Below are positions 60,889 to 64,000 of a stretch of 64,000 nt of DNA, piece after piece (position 1 is the first letter of the stretch; the number at the start of each line of letters is the position of its first letter). Source of the stretch: Rariloculus sp965263005. Its GTDB lineage: Bacteria; Pseudomonadota; Gammaproteobacteria; Steroidobacterales; Rariloculaceae. The translations under genes and the position numbers were made by a program. The notes under the pieces are model-generated. The model was given only the letters and a program-made list of their open reading frames with translations. It did not search any database and was not told the origin of the DNA. The stretch covers positions 3,658,001 to 3,722,000 of the forward strand of contig NZ_OZ253579.1 of the NCBI RefSeq assembly GCF_965263005.1, in the 5' to 3' direction.

Positions 60889-61833
60889 TCAGCCGCGCGG
60901 GTGGTGCCGGCTGTGCAGATCCTTCATGCGCTCGCGGGCGACGTGCGTGTAGATCTGGGTCGTCGAGACGTCGGTGTGGCCGAGCAACATCTGCACGACA
61001 CGCAGATCGGCGCCATGGTTGAGCAAGTGCGTCGCGAACGCGTGGCGAACCGTATGCGGTGAGAGCTTTTTCGTTACGCCGGCCTTGCTCGCGTAGCGCT
61101 TGATGTTGTACCAGAAAGCCTGGCGGGTCATCCGATCGCCGCGCCGGGTCGCAAACAGATAGTCCGTCTGGCGCCCGCGCAGTATGTCAACGCGCGGGCC
61201 CGCGATGAACTCGCGCAGCCAATCCTGAGCCTCGTCGCCGAGCGGAACGAGCCGCTCCCGGTTGCCCTTGCCGACGATACGCAGGACGCCCTGATTGAGG
61301 TTGAGCTGGGCCACCTTGAGGTTGACGAGCTCCGATACGCGCACGCCTGTGGCATAGAGCACTTCGAGCATGGTTCGATCCCTGTGTCCCAGGGGCTCCG
61401 CTGCTGTCGGCGCCGACAGCAGCGCCTCGACATCGTTCTCGGTCAGCGACCGCGGCAGCGCACGCCCGAGCTTTGGCATTGAGATGTTCGCCGTCGGGTC
61501 TTCGCTGATCAGTCCTTCCCTGAGCAGATAGCGATAGAAGCGCCTGAAGCTCGAGAGCTGGCGCGCCGTGGAGCGCGGCTTGGCGCCGCCTTCGACGCGC
61601 GAGGCAATGTAGTCGAGCACATCGGCGCGGTCCGCATCGATGATTCCAACGGCCTTCCCGGCCAGCCGATCGTTGAGCGCAAGAAGGTCCGACCGGTACG
61701 CGCCGAGCGTATTTTCCGACAAGCCCCGCTCCATCCAGACCGCATCGAGGAAACGGGCGATCAGGGCCTCGGAATCCTCGGCGAGCTTCGCGCCTGCCGC
61801 CGCCGAGCGGTTGTGAGAATCGTCATGCACCAT
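60889..61833 (-). CDS. xerD: Site-specific tyrosine recombinase XerD
   Basis: Works with XerC at dif to resolve chromosome dimers. The 314-residue protein has an N-terminal SAM-like DNA-binding domain (MERGLSENTLGAYRSDL) and a catalytic domain with all key residues: Arg in ATGVRVSEL, Lys in GKGNRERLV, His and Arg in SPHTVRHAFATHLL, His in LLGHTDVSTTQ and Tyr in IYTHV. Slightly longer than E. coli XerD (298) at the N terminus. Followed by dsbC. It is chromosomal housekeeping and not the island integrase. Confidence 0.95.
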   Translation of the reverse strand: MVHDDSHNRSAAAGAKLAEDSEALIARFLDAVWMERGLSENTLGAYRSDLLALNDRLAGKAVGIIDADRADVLDYIASRVEGGAKPRSTARQLSSFRRFYRYLLREGLISEDPTANISMPKLGRALPRSLTENDVEALLSAPTAAEPLGHRDRTMLEVLYATGVRVSELVNLKVAQLNLNQGVLRIVGKGNRERLVPLGDEAQDWLREFIAGPRVDILRGRQTDYLFATRRGDRMTRQAFWYNIKRYASKAGVTKKLSPHTVRHAFATHLLNHGADLRVVQMLLGHTDVSTTQIYTHVARERMKDLHSRHHPRG

Positions 61834-62168
61834 GGAAGAAGTCTACCCGTCCGCGCTGCGCCCAGCGGCTTCGCTCAGCCCAAAATACGCCCGCGCGCTC
61901 TGGCGCGCTCAACCGGCAGCCTGGCGGCCAACATCCTGCAGTCCGCGCGACAGCCCGAAATTCGATACGATTTAGCGGCATCATCGCTCATCGGAGGCGC
62001 AGCGCCTCGATTTAGTGAAGCACAAGTGTTGACCAACGGGATTCCAGCAGCAATGCGCCGCCCGCTTCAAGCAAGCGCATCCAGCACTCCGTGGCGAAAG
62101 TCCCGCCCGAGAACGGCGTCCGCAGGATCCAAACGCGCCGGCCGCCGCCGGCAAGCTTCGGGCTGACC
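61834..62168. other. Intergenic region with a degenerate half repeat (H)
   Basis: About 335 bases between divergent xerD and the acyltransferase gene. At 62082-62108 AGCACTCCGTGGCGAAAGTC matches the left end of the palindromic repeat family with a few changes; no right arm is seen. Frames reading through it carry the residues PWRKSR seen in other reading frames across the repeats, and are not genes. Confidence 0.5.
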
Positions 62169-62900
62169 GTGCACGGTCGCGCTCCTCCAGGATTGCCGGC
62201 CCGGATAGTCTACGGCTGCTACGCCTGGGTTGTCCTGCTGATCGCGGTCACCCCGGTCGTGTTCGGGCTCGCGCTGACCCCCGGCGTCCTCAGGCGGCGG
62301 AAGATAGCGCGCTGGGGCGCACAGGCGGTCTTTTTCCTGATCGGCAGCAGAATCCGCGTCCTCGGCGAAACGCTCCCGGCCACGGGCCCATGCGTCGTGG
62401 TCGCCAATCACGCGAGCTATCTCGACGGCATCATCCTGACTGCGGTTCTGCCAGCGCGCTTCACGTTCGTGATCAAGAAGGAAATGACGGCAGTACCGCT
62501 CGCGGGCTACGTCCTGAAACGCCTGGGCTCGGAGTTCGTCAAGCGTGACGATGCTCCGCAACGCCAACGGACGGCGCGCCGCCTCGTCAGCGCGGCGCTC
62601 GGCGGTACAGCCCTGGCTTTCTTTCCCGAAGGTACGTTCGACACGCGGCCGGGCTTGCGCGAATTTCACGCTGGCGCGTTCCGGGCGGCATGGCGCAGCG
62701 GATTGGCCGTCGTTCCGGTCGTGATTCTCGGTTCGCGCCGCAAGCTGCCCGGCGACACGCTGCTGCCGGGACCCGGGCCTCTGGCCGTGCGCTTCTGCGA
62801 TCCGTTGCCGACGAGCGAGCACAAAAGTGCCGCGGCGTTGATGAACGCAGCGCGCCACGCGATCCTCGAGCACCTCGACGAGCCCGATCTCGCAGGCTAG
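62169..62900 (+). CDS. PlsC-like 1-acylglycerol-3-phosphate acyltransferase
   Basis: A membrane acyltransferase of about 243 residues. It has a hydrophobic N-terminal segment (CYAWVVLLIAVTPVVFGLAL), the catalytic motif NHASYLD (HxxxxD form), FVIKKEM, and FPEGTFDTRPGL as the acceptor-phosphate site. The family makes phosphatidic acid or acylates related lipids. The start is uncertain: GTG 62169 was taken because it precedes the conserved part, while a longer frame begins with a GTG in repeat H at 62091. Confidence 0.87.
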   Translation: MHGRAPPGLPARIVYGCYAWVVLLIAVTPVVFGLALTPGVLRRRKIARWGAQAVFFLIGSRIRVLGETLPATGPCVVVANHASYLDGIILTAVLPARFTFVIKKEMTAVPLAGYVLKRLGSEFVKRDDAPQRQRTARRLVSAALGGTALAFFPEGTFDTRPGLREFHAGAFRAAWRSGLAVVPVVILGSRRKLPGDTLLPGPGPLAVRFCDPLPTSEHKSAAALMNAARHAILEHLDEPDLAG

Positions 62901-62968
62901 GTAATGGGGACGGCGTACACGTTGTACCATCGCGTCGGTTCCATCCCACGCTTTGGAGCTTGCGTGCA

Positions 62969-64000
62969 GTGACGGGCGAGCCAATCTGGACACCTGGCAA
63001 GGATCGTGTTGCTGCCAGCAACATGCACCGCTTTCTCATGCAACACGCCGAGCGCCTTGAAGCCCTCGACTACGCGTCGCTGTATCGATGGAGCGTCGAG
63101 AAGCCCGCCGAGTTCTGGGCCGCGGTCTGGGACTTCTGCGGGATCCGCGCCCAGGCGCCCTACCGGACCGTGGTCGAGCACTATGGCCGTATGCCGGGCG
63201 CGAGCTGGTTCGACGGCGCGATGCTGAATTACGCGGAGAATCTGCTGGGCCACGGGCAGCAAGGCGTCGCGCTCGTCTTCGCGGACGAGCGCGGGGAACG
63301 CGTCACAATGAGCTGGGTGGAGCTGCGCCGCCAGGTCGCAAGCGTCAGCGAAGCGTTGCGCGGCCTCGGTGTCGGACCTGGAGACCGCGTTGCGGCCTTG
63401 CTGCCGAACCGGCCCGAGACGATCGTCGCGGCACTCGCGGCGGCCTGCCTCGGCGCCACGTGGTCGTCATGCTCACCGGATTTCGGCGTGCACGGCGTGC
63501 TCGATCGATTCGGTCAGATCGCGCCGAAGGTGCTGTTCGCGGTCGACGGGTACTTCTACAACGGCAAGAGCATCGATTGCCTCGACGCCCTCGCTACGAT
63601 CGCTGCTGCGCTTGAGGGGCTTGAGGCTGTCGTCGTCACGGCTTACCGGCACTCGGAACCCGATCTGAGCTCGATACCCGGCGCACTGCGCTTCGACGAG
63701 ATATCCGGTTCAAGCGCCGAGCTCAGCTTTGAGCCGCTGCCGTTCGCGCACCCGCTCAGCATCCTTTATTCGTCGGGAACGACGGGCATCCCGAAGTGCA
63801 TCGTCCACGGCGCGGGCGGCACGCTGCTGCAGCACCGCAAGGAGCACGTCCTGCACACCGATATCCGCGCCGGCGATGTCGTGTTCTATTTCACGAGCTG
63901 CGGCTGGATGATGTGGAACTGGCTGCTGTCGACGCTCGCCTGCGGCGCCACGGTCGTGCTCTACGACGGCGCGCCGCTTTATCCGGATCCCGGCGTGCTT
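62969..64000 (+). CDS. Acetoacetyl-CoA synthetase, N-terminal part
   Basis: Activates acetoacetate to its CoA thioester. 344 codons are in the window and the gene continues past the right edge (family length about 650). The opening GEPIWTPGKDRVAASNMHRF, WSVEKPAEFWAAVWDF and WFDGAMLNYAENLL are typical of AacS. GDRVAALLPNRPETIVAALA and GATWSSCSPDFG follow, then the AMP-binding motif LYSSGTTGIPKCIVHG. The start is GTG 62969 with GGAG about 10 bases upstream; the first ATG (63023) comes after conserved residues. Confidence 0.92.
   Translation, partial: MTGEPIWTPGKDRVAASNMHRFLMQHAERLEALDYASLYRWSVEKPAEFWAAVWDFCGIRAQAPYRTVVEHYGRMPGASWFDGAMLNYAENLLGHGQQGVALVFADERGERVTMSWVELRRQVASVSEALRGLGVGPGDRVAALLPNRPETIVAALAAACLGATWSSCSPDFGVHGVLDRFGQIAPKVLFAVDGYFYNGKSIDCLDALATIAAALEGLEAVVVTAYRHSEPDLSSIPGALRFDEISGSSAELSFEPLPFAHPLSILYSSGTTGIPKCIVHGAGGTLLQHRKEHVLHTDIRAGDVVFYFTSCGWMMWNWLLSTLACGATVVLYDGAPLYPDPGVL

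Overview
The window is a high-GC bacterial chromosome segment. Gene content and order (guaB-guaA-tadA; ndk-rlmN-pilW-rodZ-hisS-yfgM-bamB-der; iscS-iscU-like-iscA; queA-tgt-yajC-secD-secF) are typical of Gammaproteobacteria. The many secreted proteins of DUF6152 and related types suggest a Steroidobacter-, Woeseia- or Xanthomonadales-like lineage. That placement is inference from gene content only.

Layout. 1-6,975: a cut-off DUF3750 protein, an MscS-type channel, lytic transglycosylase MltF, and the purine operon guaB-guaA-tadA. 7,100-11,037: a 39-bp tandem repeat, then an exported redox cluster (Tat aldo/keto-reductase-like protein, Tat sulfite-oxidase-like molybdoenzyme, cytochrome c, secreted cyclase). 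11,093-31,071: housekeeping genes for DNA repair (xseA), methionine (metX), ribosome assembly (der), outer membrane (bamB), translation (hisS, rlmN, trmJ, tgt, queA), cell shape and pili (rodZ, pilW), Fe-S clusters (iscS, an unusual iscU-like gene, iscA), suhB and Sec export (yajC-secD-secF).

A tRNA-Leu(CAA) gene at 31,916 is followed directly by a tyrosine-recombinase remnant. From there to about 59.4 kb the content is accessory: a P450, a GntR-controlled ABC operon, a LysR regulator, a CPA1 antiporter, a glutamate decarboxylase, a MetE-like protein, an AAA/DUF4143 ATPase, several gene fragments and an IS110 remnant. Scattered through it are six members of a secreted family sharing a G-x-x-[VI]-G-x-W-[DE]-G-D-[TV]-L motif, three small secreted DUF6152 proteins encoded beside them, and one protein in which the two are fused. 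This looks like one poorly described exported two-part system in several variants. Core genes resume at 59.5 kb (DoxX-like, dsbC, xerD, acyltransferase, acetoacetyl-CoA synthetase).

A second theme is a family of palindromic repeats, about 80-165 bp, whose ends read TAGCAGCCCGTGGC. At least five genes use the TAG at the end of such a repeat as their own stop codon. Eight full, short, half or degenerate copies were found by eye.
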